DNA of 64,000 nt from Reyranella sp. (GTDB lineage: Bacteria; Pseudomonadota; Alphaproteobacteria; Reyranellales; Reyranellaceae): assembly GCA_029946105.1 (NCBI GenBank), contig JAQSDW010000005.1, positions 24,616 to 88,615 on the forward strand, in the 5' to 3' direction. This document shows, piece by piece, positions 57,305 through 64,000 of the stretch. A program made the translations under genes and the position numbers. The notes under the pieces are model-generated. The model was given only the letters and a program-made list of their open reading frames with translations, searched no databases and was not told the origin of the DNA. Each line of letters opens with the position of its first letter. The stretch's first letter is position 1.

Positions 57305-58954
57305 TCAATCCTTCAGTGTGACGGCGTCCAGCGGCGCCCGGCCGCGGATCATGTCCGATGCCTTTTCCGCGATCATCAGCACCGAGGCATTGAGGTTGGC
57401 AGATGGCATGGTCGGCATGATCGAGGCGTCGACCACGCGCAGCCCCTCGAGGCCGCGCACGCGGAGCTGGTCGTCGACCACCGCCGTCGGATCCGCGTCG
57501 GGCGCCATGCGGCAGGAGCCCATGAGATGGAAGGTCGTGGTGCCGCGCTGCTTGGCGGCCGTCAGCAGCTCGTCGTCTGACTGCTTCTCGGCGCCGGGGA
57601 ATTCCTCACGGTCGTAGTATTTGCTGAGGGCTTGCGAGCCCAGCAGGCGGCGGGCGAGCTTCATGCCGGCCAGCAGCACGCGCCGGTCGCTTTCGGCGGC
57701 GAGGTAGTTCGGCTGGATGATCGGCGCCTCGAAGGGGTCGGCCGAGCGCGCACGAACATAGCCGGTGCTGTCGGGTCGCTGCTGCCACGAGGCGATCGTC
57801 ATGCCGGGGAAGTCGTCGAGGGTCGATTGAACGCCCTCCTTGTAGCTGGCCGGCGTGAAGGTGAGCTGCAGGTCGTAATTGTCGACGCGCTCGTCGGACT
57901 TCCAGAACACGTAGATCAGGGTCGGATTGAGCGTGAGGAGGCCCTTGCGTTGGGTGACGTATTTCAACACCTCGCCGACCAGCCGCAGGCCCTTGGAACG
58001 CTCGTTGATGCTCATGGCGTTCTTCACGCGGGCGACGAAGCGCGGCGCGTAGTGGTCGCGCAGGTTCTCGCCGATGCCCGGCAGCTCGTGCTTCACGGTG
58101 ATGCCCAGCGACTGCAGGAGCGGTGCCGGACCGATGCCCGAGACCTGCAGGAGCTGCGGGCTGTTCACGGTGCCACCGCACAGGATCACTTCCTTGTTGG
58201 CGCGCACCTCCATCGGCCGGCCATTGCGACCACCTTTGCGGTAGCGCACGCCTGTCGCGCGCTTGCCCTCGAGCACGATCTCCGTCGCCTGGGCATGGGT
58301 GCGCACGGTGAGGTTCGGTCGCTTCATCGCCGGATGCAGGTAGCCGCGCGCCGCGCTGACGCGCCGGCCGTTGCGGATGATGCGCTGCACGTAGCTGACA
58401 CCGGCTTGCATCGTGCCGTTGTAGTCACGGTTGCGCGGAATCCCCATCTGCACCGCGCCTTCTATGAAGGCCTCGCAGAGCGGGTCACGCCAATCCAGGT
58501 CGGTGATGGGCAGGCTACCCTCATGGCCGCGAAACGTGTCGTCGACCGAGTCGGGCACGTCGGCGATGCGCTGCTCGGTGCGCCGGAAATAGGGGAGCAC
58601 GTCGGCATAGCCCCAGCCGTGGTTGCCGCGCTGCGCCCAGCCGTCGAAGTCGAGCCGCTGGCCGCGATTGTAGATGTGGCCGTTGATCGAACTGGAGCCG
58701 CCCAGGGTCTTGCCGCGAGGGGCGGCGATGCGCCGGCCGCCGGTCCATTCGCTGGGCTCGGACGTGTAGAGCCAGTTCACCCGCGGATTGACCAGTGTGT
58801 ACATGAAGCCGGCGGGAATATGGATGAAGGGATGCCAATCCGACGGACCGGCTTCGAGGACGCAGACGGTGACGTTCGGATCCTCGCTCAGGCGGCTGGC
58901 GAGCACGCTGCCGGCCGAGCCGGCGCCCACGATCACGTAGTCGAAATTATCCAT
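57305..58954 (-). CDS. GMC-family FAD oxidoreductase (choline-dehydrogenase-like)
   Basis: A 549-residue flavoenzyme. The FAD Rossmann motif is VIVGAGSAGSVLASRLSE, the GMC signature 1 is RGKTLGGSSSINGHIYNRG, and signature 2 is in GTVNSPQLLQVSGIGPAPLL. The C-terminal catalytic His is seen in HLMGSCRMAPDADPTAVVDD. Members oxidise primary or secondary alcohols, such as choline, alkanols or polyethylene glycol. It is followed by the esterase gene, so a combined ester-to-alcohol-to-aldehyde route is plausible. A long antisense open frame over this gene is not coding. Confidence 0.9.
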   Translation of the reverse strand: MDNFDYVIVGAGSAGSVLASRLSEDPNVTVCVLEAGPSDWHPFIHIPAGFMYTLVNPRVNWLYTSEPSEWTGGRRIAAPRGKTLGGSSSINGHIYNRGQRLDFDGWAQRGNHGWGYADVLPYFRRTEQRIADVPDSVDDTFRGHEGSLPITDLDWRDPLCEAFIEGAVQMGIPRNRDYNGTMQAGVSYVQRIIRNGRRVSAARGYLHPAMKRPNLTVRTHAQATEIVLEGKRATGVRYRKGGRNGRPMEVRANKEVILCGGTVNSPQLLQVSGIGPAPLLQSLGITVKHELPGIGENLRDHYAPRFVARVKNAMSINERSKGLRLVGEVLKYVTQRKGLLTLNPTLIYVFWKSDERVDNYDLQLTFTPASYKEGVQSTLDDFPGMTIASWQQRPDSTGYVRARSADPFEAPIIQPNYLAAESDRRVLLAGMKLARRLLGSQALSKYYDREEFPGAEKQSDDELLTAAKQRGTTTFHLMGSCRMAPDADPTAVVDDQLRVRGLEGLRVVDASIMPTMPSANLNASVLMIAEKASDMIRGRAPLDAVTLKD

Positions 58955-59086
58955 TCCCGCGTCTCTCCCGAGCCTTTGGCTTTAGCGCGACCGGCGGTGG
59001 CTCGGCAATTGTCGGGCACAGTTCGTCTGGCACAGATCTGGCACTGTATGGACGCTGGCGCTGCAGCGCGGCATCGTCGAGGGATC

Positions 59087-60097
59087 ATGAACACGCCACC
59101 GATCAAGCTGTTGCTCTCCGACTCTGCCTTCCGCACCTGGGGCCCGCGCATCGCGTCGGCCGTTCCGACAGGCGGGCTGGCCTTCGTGACCTCCGAGCAG
59201 GCCATCGCCGACGGCGGGCCCTGCGGCGCCGATATCGCCTTCATGACCCGCGAGGTGACGGGGAAGTCGAGCAAGGACAACCAGACGCCCGAGTTGCGCG
59301 ATTTCGAGATCGTGCTGCGCCGGGCGCCGAACCTGCGCTGGCTGCAAATCCATCCGGCGGGCGCGGAGCGGCCGATCTATCGCGAGCTGCGCGATCGCGG
59401 CGTGAAGGTCACGACCGCATCGGGGGCAACGGCGGTGACGGTGTCGCACAGCACGCTGGGTGCCGTGATCGCGCTCAACCGGCGCTTTCCCCTGCTGGCC
59501 GACGCCCAGCGCCGGCATGCCTGGGAACCGCGGATCGGCGAGCGGGCGCCGCGCGATCTCGCGGGCCAGTGCGCCGTGGTCGTGGGCCTGGGGCCGATCG
59601 GCCGCAACATCGCGGCCCTGCTGAAGATGCTGGGCATGTGCGTGATCGGCGCCCGCCGCAGCGCCGAGCCGGTCGAACCGTCCGACCGCACGGTCGCCTA
59701 CGACCGGTTGGGCGAAGTCCTGCCGGAGGCGGACTGGCTGATCCTGTGCTGTCCGGCCTCGCCGCTCACGCGCGGCATCGCCAACGCGGCGGCCTTTTCG
59801 GCGATGCCCGCGGGCGCCCATTTCGTCAATGTCGCGCGCGGCGAGATCGCGGTGGAAGCCGATGTGATCGCGGCCCTCGCCAGCGGCAAGCTCGCCGGCG
59901 CCTATCTCGACGTCTTCGAGCGCGAGCCGCTCGATCCCGCATCGCCGCTGTGGGACATGCCCAACGTCCTCATCTCGCCACACACCGCCAGCCATTCGCT
60001 GGGCCAGAAAGAGGCGATCTTCGAGATCTTCCTCGACAATCTGGCGCGCTGGCGGGATGGCCGGAAGTTGCGCAACGACGTCGACGATCTCGGCTAG
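59087..60097 (+). CDS. D-2-hydroxyacid dehydrogenase
   Basis: A 336-residue NAD-dependent dehydrogenase. The nucleotide motif is VVVGLGPIGRNIAALLKMLG; catalytic residues lie in NVARGEIAVEADVIAAL (Arg), GAYLDVFEREPLDP (Glu) and SPHTASH (His). The N-terminal substrate domain is shorter than in formate or phosphoglycerate dehydrogenase. It reduces a 2-keto acid or oxidises the D-hydroxyacid. GAGGG precedes the ATG at 59087; a reading further upstream is antisense to the GMC gene. It ends in a CTAG shared with the convergent GntR gene. Confidence 0.9.
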   Translation: MNTPPIKLLLSDSAFRTWGPRIASAVPTGGLAFVTSEQAIADGGPCGADIAFMTREVTGKSSKDNQTPELRDFEIVLRRAPNLRWLQIHPAGAERPIYRELRDRGVKVTTASGATAVTVSHSTLGAVIALNRRFPLLADAQRRHAWEPRIGERAPRDLAGQCAVVVGLGPIGRNIAALLKMLGMCVIGARRSAEPVEPSDRTVAYDRLGEVLPEADWLILCCPASPLTRGIANAAAFSAMPAGAHFVNVARGEIAVEADVIAALASGKLAGAYLDVFEREPLDPASPLWDMPNVLISPHTASHSLGQKEAIFEIFLDNLARWRDGRKLRNDVDDLG

Positions 60098-60816
60098 CTT
60101 CCTCGCACCAGTCTGATAACCGGGGCGGCTCGGGCGGCCTGCTCCCGATTTTCCAGAGCCTGACGCAGGTTCATCTTGGGGACTTCGACATGCTCCACGG
60201 CCAGAGCCTGGGCACGTGCACCCTGGCCCGTTCGCATTGCGTCAAACAACATGTGATGCTGCTGATGGGCATAGCGCATCCATTCGGCGCTGATCTCGAT
60301 CGCTGATTGCATCGGTATCATTGCCGAAGGGGCTGCGAAGGGCAGCGCGTCGTTGGCCCGCATGACCCGTTGCAACGGGGCGCTGCCGCACGCATCGCAA
60401 ACCGCGAGATGATACCGATCGTTCATCTCGGTATACGAAGCGTACGAAGCCAGATCAAAGTCCGGGCGTTCGAATATGGCGTCGCCCGCCTCCAGGCAAT
60501 CGCGGAGCTCTCTGTCGAGTTTGCGCGGCATACCGTGCTCAGCCACTAGGCGGGCAGCGAGTCCCTCGAGGTGCCCGCGGAGCTCAATGGCATCTATGAC
60601 TTCGGCCGGCGTATAGAGTTTGACCGTATAGCCAATTCCTTCGCCGGTAAGCAGTAATCCTTCCTTTTCCAGGGCTGCCATGGCCGCGCGGACGGGCGTA
60701 CGCGACGCACCGAACTGTTCCGCGATCTGTTGTTCCACCAACCGTTGGCCGGGCGCGAACTCGCCCCGCAGGATGGCCGCCCGGAGTTGCATCAACACAG
60801 CGTCGTGAATTGTCAT
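60094..60816 (-). CDS. GntR-family (FCD) transcriptional regulator
   Basis: A 240-residue regulator with an N-terminal winged helix (FAPGQRLVEQQIAEQFGASR, TPVRAAMAALEKEGLL) and an FCD domain whose metal/ligand residues appear in NDRYHLAVCDACGS and HHMLFDAMRTG. It is divergent from the Rieske oxygenase gene across a 59-bp region with an operator-like palindrome, so it very likely controls that operon and itself. The ligand is probably the oxygenase substrate. Its stop overlaps that of the convergent dehydrogenase gene. Confidence 0.9.
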   Translation of the reverse strand: MTIHDAVLMQLRAAILRGEFAPGQRLVEQQIAEQFGASRTPVRAAMAALEKEGLLLTGEGIGYTVKLYTPAEVIDAIELRGHLEGLAARLVAEHGMPRKLDRELRDCLEAGDAIFERPDFDLASYASYTEMNDRYHLAVCDACGSAPLQRVMRANDALPFAAPSAMIPMQSAIEISAEWMRYAHQQHHMLFDAMRTGQGARAQALAVEHVEVPKMNLRQALENREQAARAAPVIRLVRGS

Positions 60817-60854
60817 GGCACCTTGACCGAGAAAAATCGAGTCTGCATACTAAG

Positions 60855-60869
60855 ATACCAATAAGGTAT
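60855..60869. promoter_or_regulatory. Palindromic operator between GntR and Rieske genes
   Basis: ATACC-AATAA-GGTAT is a perfect 5-bp inverted repeat with an AT-rich centre, 6 bases before the oxygenase ATG and 39 bases from the regulator start. It resembles FCD-GntR half-sites (ATAC/GTAT). A bound dimer would block translation or transcription initiation of the operon. Confidence 0.45.
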
Positions 60870-60875
60870 ACATAG

Positions 60876-62246
60876 ATGCAAGCGGATCAGAATATCAGAG
60901 TGACTCGCGTCGGCCCCGGGACGCCGTGCGGTGCCCTGATGCGAAGCTATTGGCACCCCGTCGCCTTGCTCGATGAATTCGAGACCGAGCCCGGTTTGAA
61001 GGCCCGGCCAGTGAAGCCGATCCGCATCCTCGGACAAGACTTCGTGCTGTTCCGCGATTCGGACGGCAGGTTCGGTATGCTCGATCGCCGCTGCCCTCAT
61101 CGGGGCGCCGACCTGGCGTTCGGCCGGCTCGAAAGCGAAGCGACCAGCCGTTGGGGTGTGCCTTCGACAGGATTGCGGTGTCCGTTCCACGGCTGGAAGT
61201 TCGCGGTCGATGGCGCCTGCCTGGACACACCGGGCGAGCCTCAAGGAAGCCGCCTCTGCGCGCACGTAAGTGCGCGCTCGTATCCCGTCCTTGCCCGCAA
61301 TGGCGTGCTGTTCGCCTGGCTTGGAGAAGCCGACAAGGCGCCTCCGCTGCCGGGCCTGGATTTTCTGAAGGCGGAGGCTTCGCACACATTCGCCTTCAAG
61401 GGTGTTTGGAACTGCAACTGGCTGCAGGCTCAGGAGGTCGGCCTCGACCCGGCGCACACCTCGTTCCTCCACGCGTTCTTTGAAGACGAGGACATTTCGA
61501 CGTCCTACGGGCGGCAGTTCCGGGCGGCGAGCGCCGGGGCCATCGATGGCGAAGCTTGGCCCATGACCCGCATCATGCGCGAATTCCATCGGCCGGAGAT
61601 CCGGATCGAGCCGACAGCCTGGGGCCAACAGATCACCACGCTGCGGCAGATCGACGACCAGTGGATGCATGTTCGCGTTACCCACGGCCTCTTCCCAAAT
61701 GGATTCGTCATCCCGCTTTCCGAGACCATGACCATCACGCAATTCCATGTGCCGATCGACGACGAGCGTACGTGGTGGTTCTCGATGTTTACCAGCTTCG
61801 ATGCCCCGATCGATAAGCACGCCATGCGCGAGCAGCGCCTGCGCGGCAATCCGGCTCCCGGGTACCTTCCGGTGAACGGCGCGCACAACGATTGGGGTTA
61901 CGACCCGGAGGAACAACAGCACCGGACCATGCTCGGCATGGGTGAAGACGATATCAACGTTCACGACCAGTGGGCCTGCGAGAGCATGGGGGCGATCACG
62001 GATCGCACCCAGGAGCATCTGGGAACGACGGACCGGGCGATTCTCGCCAATCGGCGCCAGTTGCTGCGGGCGATCGCGGACGTCGAGAACAATCGACCCG
62101 CGCCGGGAATCGCAACCACCGAGGGCGCCTCGGCCATGCAGGGACCCGATACGATCGATGGTCTCGCGCCGGCGGGCAAATGGGAAGCCTGGTGGCAGGA
62201 AATGGCCGCCAGGAAGCGCAGCGGCGCTCCCTGGTTGAAAGCCTGA
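60876..62246 (+). CDS. Rieske non-heme iron oxygenase, phthalate-dioxygenase type
   Basis: A 456-residue single-chain oxygenase of the phthalate 4,5-dioxygenase/O-demethylase group. The Rieske cluster ligands are Cys73 and His75 (CPHRG) and Cys102 and His105 (CPFHGW). The iron site is Asp191, His194 and His199 in GLDPAHTSFLHAF, with the linking Asp expected in the neighbouring subunit contact. The C-terminal domain has FTSFDAPIDKHAMREQRLRG. It hydroxylates or demethylates an aromatic or heteroaromatic substrate using O2 and a reductase, which is not in the window. The next gene starts 14 nt after the stop, giving an operon with a GS-like ligase. Confidence 0.9.
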   Translation: MQADQNIRVTRVGPGTPCGALMRSYWHPVALLDEFETEPGLKARPVKPIRILGQDFVLFRDSDGRFGMLDRRCPHRGADLAFGRLESEATSRWGVPSTGLRCPFHGWKFAVDGACLDTPGEPQGSRLCAHVSARSYPVLARNGVLFAWLGEADKAPPLPGLDFLKAEASHTFAFKGVWNCNWLQAQEVGLDPAHTSFLHAFFEDEDISTSYGRQFRAASAGAIDGEAWPMTRIMREFHRPEIRIEPTAWGQQITTLRQIDDQWMHVRVTHGLFPNGFVIPLSETMTITQFHVPIDDERTWWFSMFTSFDAPIDKHAMREQRLRGNPAPGYLPVNGAHNDWGYDPEEQQHRTMLGMGEDDINVHDQWACESMGAITDRTQEHLGTTDRAILANRRQLLRAIADVENNRPAPGIATTEGASAMQGPDTIDGLAPAGKWEAWWQEMAARKRSGAPWLKA

Positions 62247-62260
62247 TTCAGCCTCTATCC

Positions 62261-63724
62261 ATGAGCACTGCATTTCTTGAAGTTTCAGCCACGGCCACGG
62301 CCGAACGTGCCGAAGCGCTGAGCCGGGTCTCGGAGCGTCTGTCGGCGAGCGACTTCCGACGCCTGCGTGTCGCGTGGTCCGACCTCCATGGCGTCACCCG
62401 TTGCAAGACGCTGTTTGCGGGAGCTGCGGCGAACGCGATGAACAGAGGGGTGGCTTTCGTAAGCACCCCGCTTCTCAAGGACACCTCCGATCGGACAGCC
62501 CTGCCGGTCTTCAACGCCGACGCGGTCGCCGACCTGCCGCAGTTTGCCAACGCCCCGAATCTGATACTGCTGCCGGATCCTCGGACCTTCGTCGAACTGC
62601 CATGGAGCCCGGGCACGGGCTGGGTGCTGGGAGATTCCTTCCATGCCGACGGCAGCGTCTGCGAGGCGGATCCGCGCCGCATCCTTGCGCGACAGGTGGC
62701 GCGGCTACTCGACGCCGGGTATCGACTGAAGTGCGGGCTCGAGGTGGAATTCCATGTTTACCGCTTGGCGGACGATTCGCGCCACCTCGACCCGAAAAAC
62801 GCCGCTTGGCCGGGTCCGGCACCTGACGTCGAGATGCTGCACCCCGGCTATCGGTTGCTCTCGGAAGAGAGCGCCGACGCATCGTATCGGGTCCTTGAAC
62901 TGATCGAGGAGACGGCGATCGGACTGAAGCTGCCCTTGACATCACTCGAGGTCGAGTTCGGTCCCAGTCAATTCGAAGCGGTGTTCGACGTCATGGACGC
63001 AAGCGTAGCGGCCGACGCCATGGTTCTGTTCCGCTCGGCCGTTCGACAGGTACTGGCGCGCCACGGCTATCTCGCAACGTTCGTCTGCCGACCGCCGTTC
63101 CCATTCGTGATGTCGAGTGGCTGGCATCTGCATCAATCTCTTGTCGACCTCGGCGGATGCAACGTCTTCAAACCATCGGCTCAACCTGCTGGTGCCCCTC
63201 GCGCGGGTCTGCGCGCGGGTCTGTCGGCCATCGGTGAGGCCTGGCTTGCCGGATTGCTTGTGCACGCCCGTGGAAGCTGCGTGCTCGCCACGCCGACCGT
63301 CAATGGCTACGCGCGCTTCCGTCCGAACGCCCTTGCGCCAACCCATATAGGTTGGGGGTACGACGACCGGTCGAGCTTGTTCCGCATCGTCGGTTACGCA
63401 GACGACGCTCGGATCGAAAACCGTCTGGGCGAGCCGAGCGCGAATCCGTATCTGTACATGGCATCGCAGATCATCGGTGGCCTGGAGGGTCTCGACAACG
63501 ACCTGTCGCTTGCAGCCTCGACGGCATTGCTCGAAGGAACATCGCTGCCGCGTAACCTGGGCGAAGCGCTCGAGGCGTTCCAGCGCGACGACACCGTTCG
63601 CTCGCAGTTGGGAAGCCCGATGTGCCGAATCATCGATGCGGCGAAGGCGTCCGAATGGGCGCGTTATTTGGCCTCGGCCGACTCCGAGGAATTCGACCGC
63701 CGCGAATACTTTGCCCGCTTCTGA
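62261..63724 (+). CDS. Glutamine-synthetase-like ligase
   Basis: A 487-residue protein of the glutamine synthetase superfamily. It shows WSDLHGVTRCKTLFAG at the N-terminus, the metal glutamates E161-V-E163 (CGLEVEFHVY), EVEFGPSQFEAVF (E230 to E239), the SGWHLHQSL block (H289, H291), TPTVNGYARFRPNALAP, Arg370 in WGYDDRSS, and RIENRLGEPSANPYLYMA. It is not a housekeeping GlnA: length and wording fit catabolic gamma-glutamylation enzymes such as PuuA-, GlnT- or aniline-type (AtdA1/TdnQ) ligases, which join glutamate to an amine using ATP. It lies directly after a Rieske oxygenase, so it probably activates the same nitrogen compound. Confidence 0.85.
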   Translation: MSTAFLEVSATATAERAEALSRVSERLSASDFRRLRVAWSDLHGVTRCKTLFAGAAANAMNRGVAFVSTPLLKDTSDRTALPVFNADAVADLPQFANAPNLILLPDPRTFVELPWSPGTGWVLGDSFHADGSVCEADPRRILARQVARLLDAGYRLKCGLEVEFHVYRLADDSRHLDPKNAAWPGPAPDVEMLHPGYRLLSEESADASYRVLELIEETAIGLKLPLTSLEVEFGPSQFEAVFDVMDASVAADAMVLFRSAVRQVLARHGYLATFVCRPPFPFVMSSGWHLHQSLVDLGGCNVFKPSAQPAGAPRAGLRAGLSAIGEAWLAGLLVHARGSCVLATPTVNGYARFRPNALAPTHIGWGYDDRSSLFRIVGYADDARIENRLGEPSANPYLYMASQIIGGLEGLDNDLSLAASTALLEGTSLPRNLGEALEAFQRDDTVRSQLGSPMCRIIDAAKASEWARYLASADSEEFDRREYFARF

Positions 63725-64000
63725 CGTCGACGGAGAAGAGCATTGTCGCTCTCCTATCTTTCGATCCGTGACATCCGCAAAGAGTATCAGCACTGCCAGC
63801 ATTTGCTCACGCAGTTGTGATGTGCTGGCTCAGCAGGAAAATGCTATTGCTTCCGGCAGGCTGGCGGTTGGACCGCGCCAGATCGACTACATAAGCAAGA
63901 CCCGCCCGCGCACGCCGCGGGTTTGACACGCCTCGGCTTCGACGCCGAGCGGAGGGTGGAGCTTGCCTCGGATGGTGCGTCACGCCAGGCCGACTGAGTC
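63725..64000. other. Non-coding end of the window with hairpins
   Basis: No convincing gene is seen in these 276 bases. Two hairpins are present: ACCCGC (63900-63905) with GCGGGT (63917-63922) followed by TTGA, a possible terminator; and CTCGGC (63932-63937) with GCCGAG (63944-63949) around a TTCGAC loop. A weak stem (AGAGC with GCTCT near 63737-63753) follows the ligase stop. The next gene may begin beyond the window. Confidence 0.4.

Noticed and set aside
57632..59086. A 485-codon extension upstream of the hydroxyacid dehydrogenase in the same frame
   Set aside because: It is entirely antisense to the GMC oxidoreductase; the family start and a ribosome-binding site are at 59087.
63477..63926. 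A 149-codon plus-strand frame across the end of the ligase gene
   Set aside because: It is out of frame with the GS-like protein, whose motifs continue to 63724; the remainder is non-coding.

Overview
The window is GC-rich DNA with dense, mostly intact genes, many GTG starts and 1-14 nt gene overlaps. It looks like a chromosomal stretch of an alphaproteobacterium with a heterotrophic, transporter-rich lifestyle. The clues are an HWE-family histidine kinase, many orphan solute-binding proteins, FCD-type GntR regulators, a CaiB/BaiF CoA-transferase, a GMC oxidoreductase and a relic of a tripartite-tricarboxylate (Bug/TctC) binding protein. A soil or freshwater Rhodospirillales/Hyphomicrobiales-like organism is an inference; genus cannot be read from the sequence. 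No rRNA, tRNA, CRISPR array, integrase, transposase or phage gene was seen.

Layout. 1-300 is the end of an AppA-like histidine acid phosphatase. 290-7599 (minus) holds two translationally coupled hybrid kinases: a cytosolic kinase with eight tandem 92-residue HAMP units like fungal Nik1/Os-1, and a REC-PAS-HWE-REC kinase. 7808-15837 is a catabolic locus: FadR-type regulator, RpiB-like isomerase, polar amino-acid-type ABC transporter, two TIM-barrel amidohydrolases, an enolase-superfamily dehydratase/racemase candidate and a signal-less binding protein. 15896-17044 has a small secreted protein, a YaiI/UPF0178 protein and the Bug/TctC relic. 17045-20310 (minus) encodes two paralogous peptide-type binding proteins without permeases. 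20476-25239 has a luciferase-like flavin oxidoreductase divergent from a complete Fe(III)-type ABC transporter. 25362-28838 is a large AsmA-family protein.

28996-39576 is a mixed block: FrnE-like DsbA protein, atypical SDR, MipA/OmpV porin-like protein, HAD phosphatase, cupin, class III aminotransferase, GFA-like protein, a frameshifted methyltransferase, a molybdate-type binding protein, PanE-like reductase, HutD, CaiB/BaiF transferase and a PTGR/CurA-like reductase. 39647-44930 (minus) is an RND efflux operon with two adaptors. 44966-46698 carries a second enolase-superfamily enzyme and a YdeI-like protein. 46799-52169 is a full branched-chain amino-acid type ABC transporter followed by an aquaporin. 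52228-58954 includes a membrane class III nucleotide cyclase, a histone-deacetylase-family hydrolase, an esterase and a GMC oxidoreductase. 59087-63724 ends the window with a D-2-hydroxyacid dehydrogenase and a GntR-controlled pair encoding a Rieske oxygenase and a glutamine-synthetase-like ligase.

How the genes work together. Most of the window serves scavenging of small organic acids, amines or peptides: each transporter or binding protein sits beside a few enzymes and, in two cases, a GntR regulator with a visible operator-like palindrome. The most interesting loci are the Nik1-like HAMP array with its partner kinase, the 7.8-15.8 kb catabolic locus, and the GntR-Rieske-GS-like module, whose pairing of a ligase with an oxygenase recalls gamma-glutamylation-first aniline degradation. 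No gap between genes exceeds 300 bases; the longest (63725-64000) holds only hairpins.
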